Assembly: GCA_902168115.1 (NCBI GenBank)
Contig: CABHPB010000067.1
Span: 150,372 to 214,371, forward strand
Reading direction: 5' to 3'
From: an uncultured Methylopila sp.
GTDB lineage: Bacteria; Pseudomonadota; Alphaproteobacteria; Rhizobiales; Methylopilaceae
DNA length: 64,000 bases
Below the pieces are notes generated by a model. The model was not told the DNA's origin and ran no database searches. It saw only the letters and a program-made list of their open reading frames with translations. The position numbers and the translations under genes are program-made. This document shows, piece after piece, positions 28,367-37,436 of the stretch. Position 1 is the stretch's first letter. Every line of letters starts with the position of its first letter.

Positions 28367-29644
28367 TCAGGCCGCCGAGGCCCGGCGGGCGCCGAGCCGG
28401 TCGTGCAGCCGCTCCGGCGGCGTCAAACGCTTAATCGGCCCGATCGCGGCTAGGGCGGGACGCGAGGCCAGCATGGCGCGGCCGGCGGCGCGCGCCGCCT
28501 CGACCGTGACGGCCTCGATCTTCTCGACCGTCTCCGCGACGTCGAGCGGACGGCCGAAGGCCAGCTGGTGCCGGGCGTGCTGGTCGGCGCGGGCGGCCGG
28601 CATCTCCAGCGACATCAGCAGACCCGCCTTCATCTGCGCCTTCGCCCGGTCGAGCTCGCGCTCGTCGGCCGTCTCCGCCGCCTCCATCAGGACGTCGAGC
28701 GCGACCGGCAGGATGTCGGCGGCGTCCTCGCCGCCGAGCCCGGCGTAGACGCCGAACAGCCCGGTGTCGGCATAGGACCAGTGGAAGGCGTTGATGGAAT
28801 AGGCGAGGCCCCGCTGCTCGCGCACCTCCTGGAACAGCCGCGAGGACATGCCGCCGCCGACGAGATTGGCGAAGACCTGGGCCGCGTAGGCTTCCTCGGC
28901 CGCGAAGGCGAAGCCCTCAAAGGCGAGCGTGACGTGCAGCTGCTCGAGGTTGCGCTTCTCGCGCCTGTCGCCGCCGACGTAAGCCGCCGGCTGGGGCGCC
29001 TCGCTCTGGCCCGCGGGAAGGCCGGCGAACAAACGTTCGGCCTCGCGGACGACGGCGTCGTGCTCGACAGCTCCGGCGGCCGTGACGACGGCGTCCTTCG
29101 CGCGGTAGCAGCGGTCGCGGAAGCCGCGGATCGCCGCTTCGTCGAGCGCCTTCACCGACTTCGGCGTGCCGAGGATGGAGCGACCGAGGGTCTGGCCGGG
29201 GAAGGCCGTTTCCTGCAGCCAGTCGAACACCACGTCGTCCGGCGTGTCCTCGACGCCGGCGATCTCCTGCAGGATGACGTTGCGCTCGCGCTTGAGCTCC
29301 TCGCGGTCGAAGGTCGGCGAGATGACGATGTCGGCCAGCACGTCGAGCGCGAGTGGCACGTCCTCGGCGAGCACGCGGGCGGAATAGGCGGTCTGCTCGG
29401 TGCCGGTGGCCGCGTTGAGGTCGCCGCCGACCTGCTCGATCTCCTCCGAGATCTCCCGCGCGGACCGGCGGGCCGTTCCCTTGAAGGCCATGTGCTCGAG
29501 CAGATGCGCGAGCCCGTGCTCCGGCTCGGTCTCGGAGCGGGAGCCTGCGCCGAACGTGATCCCCACGGCGGCGGTTCCAAGTTCGGGCATGGGGTCGGTG
29601 ACGACAGTCAGCCCTGACGCCAGCGTCGTCGCCCGCGCGCTCAC
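28367..29644 (-). CDS. M16 family zinc peptidase (pitrilysin / processing peptidase-like)
   Basis: This 425-aa metallopeptidase is related to the mitochondrial processing peptidase beta subunit. The inverted zinc motif HLLEH is at about residues 47-51 in GLAHLLEHMAFKGTARRS, with the downstream acidic ligand in the ERNVILQEI segment. The C-terminal homologous half contains GGGMSSRLFQEVREQRGLAYSI. No signal peptide is seen, suggesting a cytoplasmic location. The start is GTG at 29644, overlapping the thrC stop as GTGA; an upstream extension of the frame runs antisense-like through thrC and has no family character. The thrC-M16-GNAT order is common in Hyphomicrobiales. Confidence 0.93.
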   Translation of the reverse strand: MSARATTLASGLTVVTDPMPELGTAAVGITFGAGSRSETEPEHGLAHLLEHMAFKGTARRSAREISEEIEQVGGDLNAATGTEQTAYSARVLAEDVPLALDVLADIVISPTFDREELKRERNVILQEIAGVEDTPDDVVFDWLQETAFPGQTLGRSILGTPKSVKALDEAAIRGFRDRCYRAKDAVVTAAGAVEHDAVVREAERLFAGLPAGQSEAPQPAAYVGGDRREKRNLEQLHVTLAFEGFAFAAEEAYAAQVFANLVGGGMSSRLFQEVREQRGLAYSINAFHWSYADTGLFGVYAGLGGEDAADILPVALDVLMEAAETADERELDRAKAQMKAGLLMSLEMPAARADQHARHQLAFGRPLDVAETVEKIEAVTVEAARAAGRAMLASRPALAAIGPIKRLTPPERLHDRLGARRASAA

Positions 29645-31059
29645 GCGGCCGCGTCCTGGACGATGCGGGCGCGCTTCTCGACGAAGGCTTCGAGCTCGCC
29701 GAGATCGTTCGGCAGCTGGTTGATCCGCTCGGGGGCGGACATGAGCTCGGACAGGTGCGCCGGCAGTTCCGGGCGCACGCCCGACGCCGCCTCGACCGCG
29801 TCCGGGAACTTGGCGGGATGGGCGGTCGCGAGCACCACCGTCGGCGTCGCGGGATCGAGGCCGGCGGCGTCGGCGACGGCGTGGCCGACCGCAGTGTGCG
29901 GATCGAGCAGGTAGCCGGTTTCGCGACGGACCCTGCCGATCGTCTCGGCGACCGTCGCCTCGTCGGCGCGGCCGGCGTCGAACTCGGCGCGCATGTTTGC
30001 GAGCGTCCGCTCGTCCAGCGTGAAGGCGCCGGACTGGCCGAGCGAGGCCATCGCGGCGCGCACGACGCCCGCGTCCCGGCCGCAGGCGTCGAACAGCAGG
30101 CGCTCGAAGTTCGAGGAGACCTGGATGTCCATCGAGGGCGAGGTCGTCGGCGTCACGCCGGTGACCTCGTAGCGCCCGGTCTCGAGCGTGCGGGCGAGGA
30201 TGTCGTTGACGTTGGTCGCGACGACGAGGCGCCCGATCGGCAGGCCCATGCGCTTGGCGACATAGCCGGCGAAGACGTCGCCGAAATTCCCGGTCGGCAC
30301 CACGAAGTCGACCGGACGGCGCGGCGCGCCGAGCGCGACGGCGGCGACGAAATAGTAGACGACCTGCGCCAGCACCCGCGCCCAGTTGATCGAGTTCACC
30401 CCACCGAGCGCGAGGCGGTCGCGGAAGGCGTGGTGGTTGAAGGCCGCCTTGAGCAGGGCCTGGCAATCGTCGAAAGAGCCGTCGACGGCGATGGCGTGGA
30501 CGTTGGCGTCCGGCGCGGTCGTCATCTGCCGGCGCTGGACCTCCGACACCTTGCCGTGCGGCATCAGGATGAAGACGTCGGCGCGCTCGCGGCCGCGGAA
30601 GGCCTCGATCGCCGCGCCGCCGGTGTCGCCCGAGGTCGCGCCGACGATGGTGGTCCTGAGGCCTCTCTCCGCCAGCACATGGTCCATCAGCCGCGCGAGC
30701 AGCTGCATGGCGACGTCCTTGAAGGCGATGGTCGGGCCGTGGAACAGCTCCAGCACGAAGCGGTTCGGCCCGGTCTGGACCAGCGGCGTGACGGCGGGAT
30801 GCCGGAAGCCCTCATAGGCTTCGACGATCATCTCGCGCAGCTTCGCCGGCGCGATCGCGTCGCCGACATACGGCGCGATGACGGCCTCGGCGACCTCCGC
30901 ATAGGAGCGGCCGGCGAACCCGGCGATCGTCTCCCGCGAAAGCGTCGGCCACGCCTCCGGCACGTAGAGTCCGCCGTCCCGCGCCAGGCCCGCCAGCATG
31001 GCTTCGGCGAAGCCGAGCTTCGGCGCTTCTCCACGGGTCGAGACATAGGCGAGAGACAT
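29641..31059 (-). CDS. thrC: Threonine synthase
   Basis: This PLP enzyme converts O-phosphohomoserine to threonine. The 472-aa product starts at ATG 31059 (MSLAYVSTRG), where homology to ThrC begins. The N-terminal domain has LARDGGLYVPEAWP. The PLP Lys is Lys114 in GPTIAFKDVAMQLL. The phosphate-binding GATSGDTGGAAI segment and the later VPTGNFGDVFAG are also present. The length matches the long (E. coli/yeast-type) threonine synthase. It is the first gene of a minus-strand group, diverging from the carboxylate-amine ligase gene with a 163-bp gap that should hold promoters for both. Confidence 0.96.
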   Translation of the reverse strand: MSLAYVSTRGEAPKLGFAEAMLAGLARDGGLYVPEAWPTLSRETIAGFAGRSYAEVAEAVIAPYVGDAIAPAKLREMIVEAYEGFRHPAVTPLVQTGPNRFVLELFHGPTIAFKDVAMQLLARLMDHVLAERGLRTTIVGATSGDTGGAAIEAFRGRERADVFILMPHGKVSEVQRRQMTTAPDANVHAIAVDGSFDDCQALLKAAFNHHAFRDRLALGGVNSINWARVLAQVVYYFVAAVALGAPRRPVDFVVPTGNFGDVFAGYVAKRMGLPIGRLVVATNVNDILARTLETGRYEVTGVTPTTSPSMDIQVSSNFERLLFDACGRDAGVVRAAMASLGQSGAFTLDERTLANMRAEFDAGRADEATVAETIGRVRRETGYLLDPHTAVGHAVADAAGLDPATPTVVLATAHPAKFPDAVEAASGVRPELPAHLSELMSAPERINQLPNDLGELEAFVEKRARIVQDAAA

Positions 31060-31222
31060 GAGGGGGCAGGCTTCCGGGGGTTTTCGACGATCCGGCCAAA
31101 CTAGGCGCGCCGCCCCTGCGCCGCAACGCTCTTCTCCCGTCACCCCATCCCCAAAGTCTGGGATGCCGGCGTCCGCCGCGGCTCCATATGCGGTGCGGAA
31201 CCACCGTCCGGAGCCTTCCCGC

Positions 31223-32347
31223 ATGGACCAGCACGCCTTCCGCTTCGGAATCGAGGAGGAGTACTTCCTCGCCGACGCGGATACGGGCGAGAGCCCGGGG
31301 TCGGAGAGGGCCGACCGGTTCCACGCGGAGGCTCCGCGGATCGTCGAGCCGGCGAGCCACGAGTTCCTCAAGGGCCAGGTCGAGGTCCAGACCGAGCCGC
31401 TGGCCGACTTCGACGCCGCGCGCGCCAGCCTCCAGGGCATGCGACGCGCCTTGTCGGGGCTCGCAGCCGAGCACGGGCTGACGTTGTTCGCCGCTGGCGC
31501 GCATCCGCTCGCCAGGGTCCGAGACCAGGTCGCCAGCCCCGACAAGCGCTACCGGCGGCTGGAGCGCGAGCTCGGCGTCATCGCCATGCGCGCGATGATC
31601 TGCGCGACCCATATCCACGTCGAGGCGCCGGAGCCGGACCGGCGGATCGAACTGATGAACCGGCTGATTCCGTTCCTTCCGCTGTTTTACGCGCTGTCGG
31701 TCTCGTCGCCGTTCTGGCAGGGCCGCGACTCCGGACTGAAGGGGATCCGGCTGTCCGCCTTCGCGGAATGGCCGCGCATGGGCCTGCCCGAGATCTTCGC
31801 GGACGGCGCCGACTACCAGCGCTATGTCGACCTGCTCGTGGCCGCCGACGTCGTCGACGACGCCAGTTTCGTCTGGTGGCACATCCGTCCCTCCGCCCGT
31901 TTCCCGACGATCGAGCTGCGGATCTGCGACAGCTGCACCCGGCTCGACGACCTGATCTCGATCGCCGCGCTCTATCGATCGCTGGTGCGGTGCCTCGCCC
32001 GCCGGCCTGAGATCAATGCGGACGTCGGAGCGGTGGAGCGCGGCGTCTGCGCCTCCAACATCTGGCTCGTCCAGCAGCACGGCGTGCAGGCCAGCCTGAT
32101 CGACGTCAGCCGGCGGGCCGCGATCCCGGTTTCGCAACATCTCGCGGAGGCGATCGAGCTGACGCGGCCAGACGCCGAGGCGCTCGGCTGCGCCGAATGG
32201 GCGGAACGCGCCCGCACGATCGTCGACCGCGGCTCGAGCGCCGACCTGCAGCGCGCCGCCTTCCGGGACGCGACAGCCCACGGATCGAGCGTCGATGACG
32301 CGCTGCGGGCGGTGGTCAACATGCTCGGCCGGGAGACGGCGGCCTGA
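31223..32347 (+). CDS. Carboxylate-amine ligase, YbdK/GCS2 family
   Basis: This ATP-dependent ligase is of the glutamate-cysteine ligase type 2 superfamily. The 374-aa protein begins with the diagnostic FRFGIEEEYFLAD (about 5-17). It has CATHIHVEAPEPDRR near 130-144, and the FWQGRDSGLKGIRL and RFPTIELRICDSCT segments of the active site. ATG 31223 is chosen because GGAG lies 10 nt upstream; the frame extends further 5' without family sequence. E. coli YbdK has weak gamma-glutamylcysteine ligase activity, but the physiological substrate of most members is unknown. A separate GshA/GshB system would be expected elsewhere. Confidence 0.9.
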   Translation: MDQHAFRFGIEEEYFLADADTGESPGSERADRFHAEAPRIVEPASHEFLKGQVEVQTEPLADFDAARASLQGMRRALSGLAAEHGLTLFAAGAHPLARVRDQVASPDKRYRRLERELGVIAMRAMICATHIHVEAPEPDRRIELMNRLIPFLPLFYALSVSSPFWQGRDSGLKGIRLSAFAEWPRMGLPEIFADGADYQRYVDLLVAADVVDDASFVWWHIRPSARFPTIELRICDSCTRLDDLISIAALYRSLVRCLARRPEINADVGAVERGVCASNIWLVQQHGVQASLIDVSRRAAIPVSQHLAEAIELTRPDAEALGCAEWAERARTIVDRGSSADLQRAAFRDATAHGSSVDDALRAVVNMLGRETAA

Positions 32348-32493
32348 TCGTCGCAACCGCCCGGCGGCGTGGAACTTTTCCGCGCCCCGGCCCGTTCGCA
32401 CCTGCAACGAAATGACGACGGCGACGTGACAGATTTCGCTTGCCCGCCTTCGCAACCGCAGCATTTAATCCGCATCGCGGATTGGAGAGCAGG

Positions 32494-32688
32494 ATGCCTT
32501 ATGTCGTGCGTTGGGTCCCGCGAGGCCCGGATATGTCCGTGACCTGCCACACCATGGCGGACGTCATCGAACTCACCCGCGAGATCAAGGCGTCCGGACG
32601 GGGTATGGAGCTGCACGTCCTGCGGGACGACATCGAGATCGATGTCGACGCCCTGCCGGGTCTCGGCGTTGCGGACACCGCCAAGTAA
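32494..32688 (+). CDS. Small hypothetical protein (64 aa)
   Basis: This is an unrecognised small soluble protein. The start at ATG 32494 is supported by GGAGAGCAGG directly upstream. The sequence has a mixed alpha/beta look: YVVRWVPRG, then a helix-like TMADVIELTREIKASG and a strand-like MELHVLRDDIEIDVDAL. The composition is normal for a folded protein. No neighbour suggests a function; it sits alone between the ligase gene and a 295-bp non-coding stretch. Confidence 0.65.
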   Translation: MPYVVRWVPRGPDMSVTCHTMADVIELTREIKASGRGMELHVLRDDIEIDVDALPGLGVADTAK

Positions 32689-32983
32689 CTGATCGATCGA
32701 CACATCACTTTGTCGTCGGGCGGCCTGCGGTCTGAGCCGCTGTTCGGAATTACCTCTCAAGCCGACGTTCCGGGCCTTGGTCGCCCATCGCTTGATCCTG
32801 AGCGCCTTTGCAGGCGACGCCAACGATCATTGGAATGATTCCAGCGCTCGGCGCCATCCGCCGGTGCGACGGTATTCGGTTAATGAGCGCTGATAGTAAT
32901 CGATAGGTATTTCCACTTATCTGGACTTGCACCCGCCCTGCTGAAACATGGCTTTTCGCCTGGGGTTCGGTGGGGAGATACCG
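32689..32983. other. Non-coding gap upstream of the secreted hydrolase gene
   Basis: This stretch of 295 bp has no supported gene. The last 110 bases are AT-richer than the surroundings (for example around 32875-32925, with repeated TAAT, ATAGT and ATAGGT motifs) and probably hold the promoter of the hydrolase gene. I could not assign -35/-10 hexamers. A good ribosome site GGGGAG (32972-32977) ends the region. Confidence 0.5.
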
Positions 32984-35515
32984 ATGCGATCCGTTTCAAT
33001 TGCTCGCCGTGTTCGCGACGGTTTGCGAAACGCGCGACGCGCCTTCACGCCGAAGGCGACGATGGCCGCCTTCGCCGGCCTCGCGCTCAGCGTCGGTCTG
33101 TGCGGCGCCGCAGCGGCGGCGGTCGCCGACGATCCGACCGGAAACGGCCCCTACACGGCCAAGAGCGGCGACTACAAGCTTCCGGCCGGTTTCGATCAGC
33201 TCGTGACCAAGCAGGTCGCGGCGAAGACCGAGCTCTGGGCGCGCGTCTGGTACCCGACGAAGGGGCCGGACCTGAAGGACGCGCCGATCGTCGTCTTCCT
33301 GCATGGCGAGCACGGCACGTGCGGCAAGGTCGATCCGACCGGCAAGTGGCGCCTCGACGGCAGCAAGGAATACAGCAGCTCCGGAACCTGCACGGGCGAG
33401 TACCCGATCGTGACCCCCAACCACTGGGGTTACGACTACATCGCCGAGCGACTGGCCACGCAGGGCTACGTCACGATCTCGATCAACACCAATCTCGGCA
33501 TCAACCAGACGGGCTACCACCCGATCGATCCCGATCCCTTCCTGATCATCCGCCGCGGCCGGATGATCCTGCGGCACCTCATGCAGTTCGGCCGCTGGAA
33601 CTCCGGCCTCGACACGTCGAACCGCCCCAGCTTCTTCTCGAACTTCCAGGGCAAGCTCGACTTCTCGAAGATCTCGCTCGTCGGCCATTCGCGCGGCGGC
33701 GACGCCATCGTGAACGCCTATTTCCAGCTGGTCGGAAACACCGACGGCTGGCAGTCGCGCCTGCCGGGCAACGCCAAGATCGTCGCGCTCGCGGCCATGG
33801 CGCCGACGGACTTCGCCGCCCAGCGCAACGTCGCCAGCCAGATCCCGATGGACGGGGCGGCCTACGGCGTGCTGCTGCCGATGTGCGACGGCGACGTCTC
33901 GCGCTTGTCCGGCATGCGGTTCTACGACCGCGCGGTCGGCTACTTCCCCGATGACGGCGGCAACTACCGCGCCGCCTTCGCGGTCGAGGGCGCGGACCAC
34001 AACGGCTTCAACACCGAGTGGCACACCCAGGACAACTATTCGCTCGGCGGCGACAACCAGCCGACGCTGCACAAGTGTCTTGGGCAAAAGAAACTGTTCA
34101 AGGAGATCGGCACCGTCGCCGATCAGCAGGAGATCGGCCGCTACTTCGTGATGTCGATCATCCGCTCCAAAACCAAGGACGGTTCGTGGGCGGAGCTGCT
34201 CAACCCGGCCTACGATCTGCCGAAGCCTCTCGCCGAGATCACCAAGTACGATCGCAGCTATTTCCCCGCGACCGACATCGGCGCGAACAAGCTGCTGTCG
34301 CGCTTCGCCGCCTATCCGCAGGGCGCCTGCGCGAACAAGGTGTTCGGCTACATGGGCGTGACGACCCAGTGCACCAACAATCCGGAGCACTTCTTCAACT
34401 ACCAGAACTACGGCGACGCCTATAACGCCTGGGCCGCGCGCATTCGCTGGGGCGCTCCTGCGAACAAGAAGAAGCCTGAGGACGGCTACTACTGGGCGTT
34501 CTTCACGATGTACGAGGGCACCAAGCCCGTGAACATCTCGAAGATGAAGTCGATCGAGATGCGGATCGGGCCGGACTGCACGCTGTTCTCCGGCACCGAC
34601 ATTCCGGGCGACAACGACGACGATCCGGAGCTCGCCTGCTCCGACCTGTCCAAGCAGGCGATGGACGAGGCCGGCTCGCAGAACGTCGCCGTGCAGTTCG
34701 TCGACGACAAGCGGAAGTACTCCAACCGCCACATGATCAGCCTCAAGGAGCTGACCCGCGAGCGGCAGGCGATCGGCATCGAGGAGAACGAGCCCTCCAA
34801 CCCGGTCAAGCCGCTCTACCACGCGCTGATGTCGACGGTCCGGATCCCGATGTCGGAGTTCCTCAGGGACGCCGACAAGGGCTTCAACCCGGCGAAGATC
34901 ACCGGCATGTTCGTCCTCCTGTCGCCGAAGGGCGCCAAGAAGGACAACGGTTCTGGCGGCCTCATCATCGGCGACATCTGGGCGACGCAGAACACGCCGT
35001 TCAGCATGAACTTCGACGCGCCGGCCGATCTGCCGGCTGTGGTCGCGGTCGCCGACCGTCCGCACGGTTCGACGCCGCGTCCGCCCTCGCTCGAAGGCTT
35101 CACGCCGGGGACTGAGCGTCTGCCCTCGCGCTCCGCGGCGAGCGGCGTGCGGACCGCATCGGCCGACGGCGCCGCGGGCCCGGCCGACGTCGGAGCCCGG
35201 ATCGTCGACGTGGCGCGCGCGAGCAACCCCGGCCTCTCCGGCGCCTTCGCCGGCGCGGGCGGCCCCGACGTCGCGGAGATCACGGTCTCGACCCTGTCGA
35301 CCATGATCGAGAGCTCGAGCGGCTTCAGCGTCACGATCGGCGGAAAGGCCGCGCAGGGCGTTCGCGTCGAGCGCGCCTCGGCGAATCCGCGCGAGACGAC
35401 CATCGCGGTCCCCGCTGCGCTCGTCGACGGCGCAGCGGATGGCGCGCCGGTCGCCGTGTCGAGCGGCGGTTCGGTGTGGCGCTTCGGCTCGCTGAGCAAG
35501 ACAAGCGTGCGCTGA
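32984..35515 (+). CDS. Large secreted alpha/beta-hydrolase-like protein
   Basis: This 843-aa exported protein is of no family I can name. The start at ATG 32984 has GGGGAG 6 nt upstream. A basic N-region and hydrophobic core at about 26-48 form a long signal peptide ending AAAAAVA. Residues 60-400 look like an alpha/beta-hydrolase: strand IVVFLHGEHGTCG (oxyanion-type HG), nucleophile elbow LVGHSRGGDAIV (GxSxG), acidic MCDGDVSRLSG, and possible His in EGADHNGFNTEWH. The Cys-rich segment TCGKVDPTGK through SGTCTG suggests disulfides. Residues 470-690 look beta-rich (carbohydrate-binding or jelly-roll-like), and 700-843 form an Ala/Ser-rich linker plus a small beta domain. The substrate is unknown; polyester, lipid or polysaccharide ester are all possible. 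Confidence 0.8.
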   Translation: MRSVSIARRVRDGLRNARRAFTPKATMAAFAGLALSVGLCGAAAAAVADDPTGNGPYTAKSGDYKLPAGFDQLVTKQVAAKTELWARVWYPTKGPDLKDAPIVVFLHGEHGTCGKVDPTGKWRLDGSKEYSSSGTCTGEYPIVTPNHWGYDYIAERLATQGYVTISINTNLGINQTGYHPIDPDPFLIIRRGRMILRHLMQFGRWNSGLDTSNRPSFFSNFQGKLDFSKISLVGHSRGGDAIVNAYFQLVGNTDGWQSRLPGNAKIVALAAMAPTDFAAQRNVASQIPMDGAAYGVLLPMCDGDVSRLSGMRFYDRAVGYFPDDGGNYRAAFAVEGADHNGFNTEWHTQDNYSLGGDNQPTLHKCLGQKKLFKEIGTVADQQEIGRYFVMSIIRSKTKDGSWAELLNPAYDLPKPLAEITKYDRSYFPATDIGANKLLSRFAAYPQGACANKVFGYMGVTTQCTNNPEHFFNYQNYGDAYNAWAARIRWGAPANKKKPEDGYYWAFFTMYEGTKPVNISKMKSIEMRIGPDCTLFSGTDIPGDNDDDPELACSDLSKQAMDEAGSQNVAVQFVDDKRKYSNRHMISLKELTRERQAIGIEENEPSNPVKPLYHALMSTVRIPMSEFLRDADKGFNPAKITGMFVLLSPKGAKKDNGSGGLIIGDIWATQNTPFSMNFDAPADLPAVVAVADRPHGSTPRPPSLEGFTPGTERLPSRSAASGVRTASADGAAGPADVGARIVDVARASNPGLSGAFAGAGGPDVAEITVSTLSTMIESSSGFSVTIGGKAAQGVRVERASANPRETTIAVPAALVDGAADGAPVAVSSGGSVWRFGSLSKTSVR

Positions 35516-35534
35516 TCGCAGCGACGCTGGAAAC

Positions 35535-35574
35535 AGGGCCCCGCGCGGCGACGTGCGGGGCCCTAATCTTTTCT
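35535..35574 (+). terminator. Terminator after the secreted hydrolase gene
   Basis: AGGGCCCCGC (35535-35544) pairs perfectly with GCGGGGCCCT (35555-35564), followed by AATCTTTTCT. It starts 20 bp after the stop and touches the end of the convergent gene at 35573. Confidence 0.85.
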
Positions 35575-36172
35575 ACCGGGTCTTCGGCCGGACCAGCACC
35601 ATGGGCAGCGCGGAGAAGGCGGCGAGGTCGGCCCGGCGCTCCGCCTTCAGCGCCTGATAGAACGCCGTCCGGTCAGCGCCGTAGGCTCGGCGGCTGAGAC
35701 CGAACAGCACCACGCCACGCCCGCCGGGCGCCGCGGCGTAGCGATAGGCGTTCCATTCCGAAATTCCGCCGCCGGCCGCGTCGGGCGCGCTCAGCGTGAA
35801 GTCGAGCAGGATCTCGCCGGCCGCGGCGTTTCTCGCGATCGACCAGTTGGTCGTCGGATCGTTCGGCTTGCGCGCCTTGAGCTCCTCGACCTTGGCCGCC
35901 GCCGCCTTGACCGGATCGACGCCGGCGGCGTGCTCGATCAGAATCATCCGCTCATACCTTTCCGGCGACTGGCCGACCGGAAGGTACTCGTGCTTGGCGT
36001 AGGCGGCGGTCGGCTGCGAACTCCAGGCGAGCCGGTACTCGACGCCGCGCAGCGTGTAGGGGCCGGGAAGGCCGAGATGATCGACGACGCCCGTCTGGGC
36101 TCTTGCGGACGGGCAGCACAGCGCGAGAGCGACCGCGAGCGCGACGATCCCCAGCGCCCTGCGCGAGATCAT
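35573..36172 (-). CDS. Secreted hypothetical protein
   Basis: This 199-aa protein has a clear signal peptide (about 1-25, RRALGIVALAVALALCC then PSARA). The start ATG 36172 overlaps the upstream GST stop by 4 bp (ATGA), so translation is likely coupled. The mature part has no Cys clusters or catalytic motif that I recognise. Its C-terminal section (GGISEWNAYRYAA, then RRAYGADRTAFYQALKAERRADLAAF) looks folded. The open frame continues upstream antisense-like through the GST gene and is not used. It may be an envelope protein; function is unknown. Confidence 0.72.
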   Translation of the reverse strand: MISRRALGIVALAVALALCCPSARAQTGVVDHLGLPGPYTLRGVEYRLAWSSQPTAAYAKHEYLPVGQSPERYERMILIEHAAGVDPVKAAAAKVEELKARKPNDPTTNWSIARNAAAGEILLDFTLSAPDAAGGGISEWNAYRYAAAPGGRGVVLFGLSRRAYGADRTAFYQALKAERRADLAAFSALPMVLVRPKTR

Positions 36173-36786
36173 CCGGGATAGGCCCGGCGATAGGCCGGCC
36201 GCGCGGCGATGCGGTCGAGATAGGGCGTGAAGCGGTCCGGCTCGGGCAGCTTGCCCCAGGCGTTCAGCCAGCCGAGCAGCGCGCCGATCATCAGGTCGGC
36301 CGCGGTGAAGCGGTCGCCGACCAGCCACGGTCCCGGCGTCAGACCGCCGAGAACGCGCTCCAGAGCCTTGTCGAAAGGCGGCCAGCCGACCGCGCGGGCC
36401 GGCGCAGGCTCTGCGCGCGGAAACATGACGTCCGAAAAGGCAGGTTCGAGCGCCGCCGCGGCGTAGGTGATCCAGGTCAGATAGGGACCGCGCTCGACCG
36501 ACCCCGGCGCCGGAGCGAGACCGGCCTCGGGACAGCAATCGGCGACATGGATCACGATCGCGGCGCTTTCCGTCACCGCGACCTCCGCGGTCCCGTCGGG
36601 GCCGCGATCGATGAGCGTCGGCAGCTTGCCGTCCGGATTGAGCTTCAGGAAGTCCGGGCGCTTGTGGGTGCCGCCCTCGAGATCGTGGAGGACGATCTCA
36701 TAATCGGCGCCCGTCTCCTCCAGCAGCCACTTGATGCGCTGGGCGCGGGACTGCGGATGGTGATGCAGCACGAAGCGTGCGGCCAT
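36169..36786 (-). CDS. Glutathione S-transferase family protein
   Basis: This is a 205-aa GST-fold protein. The N-terminal thioredoxin-like domain has HHHPQSRAQRIKWLLEETGADY, LNPDGKLPTL (cis-Pro) and the glutathione-binding VTESAAIVIHVAD. The C-terminal helical domain has WLVGDRFTAADLMIGALL, the N-capping box motif. The ATG is preceded by AGGAG at 5 nt. It is likely cytosolic and used in conjugation or peroxide detoxification; the class is undetermined. It is followed by, and overlaps, the gene for a secreted protein. Confidence 0.93.
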   Translation of the reverse strand: MAARFVLHHHPQSRAQRIKWLLEETGADYEIVLHDLEGGTHKRPDFLKLNPDGKLPTLIDRGPDGTAEVAVTESAAIVIHVADCCPEAGLAPAPGSVERGPYLTWITYAAAALEPAFSDVMFPRAEPAPARAVGWPPFDKALERVLGGLTPGPWLVGDRFTAADLMIGALLGWLNAWGKLPEPDRFTPYLDRIAARPAYRRAYPG

Positions 36787-36842
36787 GTCGTCTCCTTTCG
36801 AAGCCCGCGCCCGCCCTGCGGGGGCGCGGGATCGCGAAGGTC

Positions 36843-37280
36843 TCAGACGCGCGGGGCGGGCCCCGAGGCGAGGATGTCGCGGATCTCGGCCAGCAGCTTG
36901 ACGTCCGCCGGCACCTCTGCGGCCGGCGCCGGCTTGGCCTCTTCCTTCTTCTTCATCCTGTTCATCGCCTTGATCACCATGAAGAGGATAAAGGCGATGA
37001 TGATGAAGTTGATGGTGATGGTCAGGAAGTTGCCATAGGCCAGCACCGCGCCCTGCTTCTTGGCGTCGACGAGCGCAGGAGAGTTGACCGCCGAGGATAG
37101 ACCGACGAAATAGTTCGAGAAATCCAGACCGCCGATGACCGCGCCGACGATCGGCATGAAGATGTCGGCGACCAGGCTTTCGACGATCTTGCCGAAGGCA
37201 GCGCCGATGATGACGCCGACCGCAAGGTCGACGACGTTGCCTTTCATGGCGAATTCTTTGAATTCCTGAACCATCGACAT
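36843..37280 (-). CDS. mscL: Large-conductance mechanosensitive channel MscL
   Basis: This homopentameric channel releases solutes on hypo-osmotic shock. The 145-aa protein has the signature N-terminus [25 protein letters not shown] (TM1 gate), the periplasmic loop, TM2 (about 83-105, [18 protein letters not shown]) and the cytoplasmic basic cluster RMKKKEE before a C-terminal helix. The length is normal. GC-rich inverted repeats at 36804-36830 after the stop may act as a terminator, though no T run follows. Confidence 0.97.
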   Translation of the reverse strand: MSMVQEFKEFAMKGNVVDLAVGVIIGAAFGKIVESLVADIFMPIVGAVIGGLDFSNYFVGLSSAVNSPALVDAKKQGAVLAYGNFLTITINFIIIAFILFMVIKAMNRMKKKEEAKPAPAAEVPADVKLLAEIRDILASGPAPRV

Positions 37281-37436
37281 TACGGAAGTCCCCTCGTAAT
37301 CGGCATGTTGGCGCTGAGCCGCTCGTCCGGTTAGACGTTAACGAAGACTTGACCGCCTTCGCAAGCGGACGAAGGGACGGCGGGGAGCCGTGCGCGACGG
37401 GAGCGCCCGGCGCCGCAGCGGCAGGACAGGAGCCCC

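Noticed and set aside
26873..28453. A 526-codon plus-strand frame opposite the EAL and GNAT genes
   Set aside because: No domain or ribosome site; the minus-strand genes have clear motifs throughout.
32750..32932. Possible 60-aa minus-strand gene in the gap before the secreted hydrolase
   Set aside because: No ribosome site, no recognisable composition, and it would occupy the probable promoter region of the hydrolase.
36804..36830. GC-rich hairpin after mscL as a terminator
   Set aside because: The 9-bp stem is present but no T run follows on the minus strand, so it is not listed as a firm terminator.
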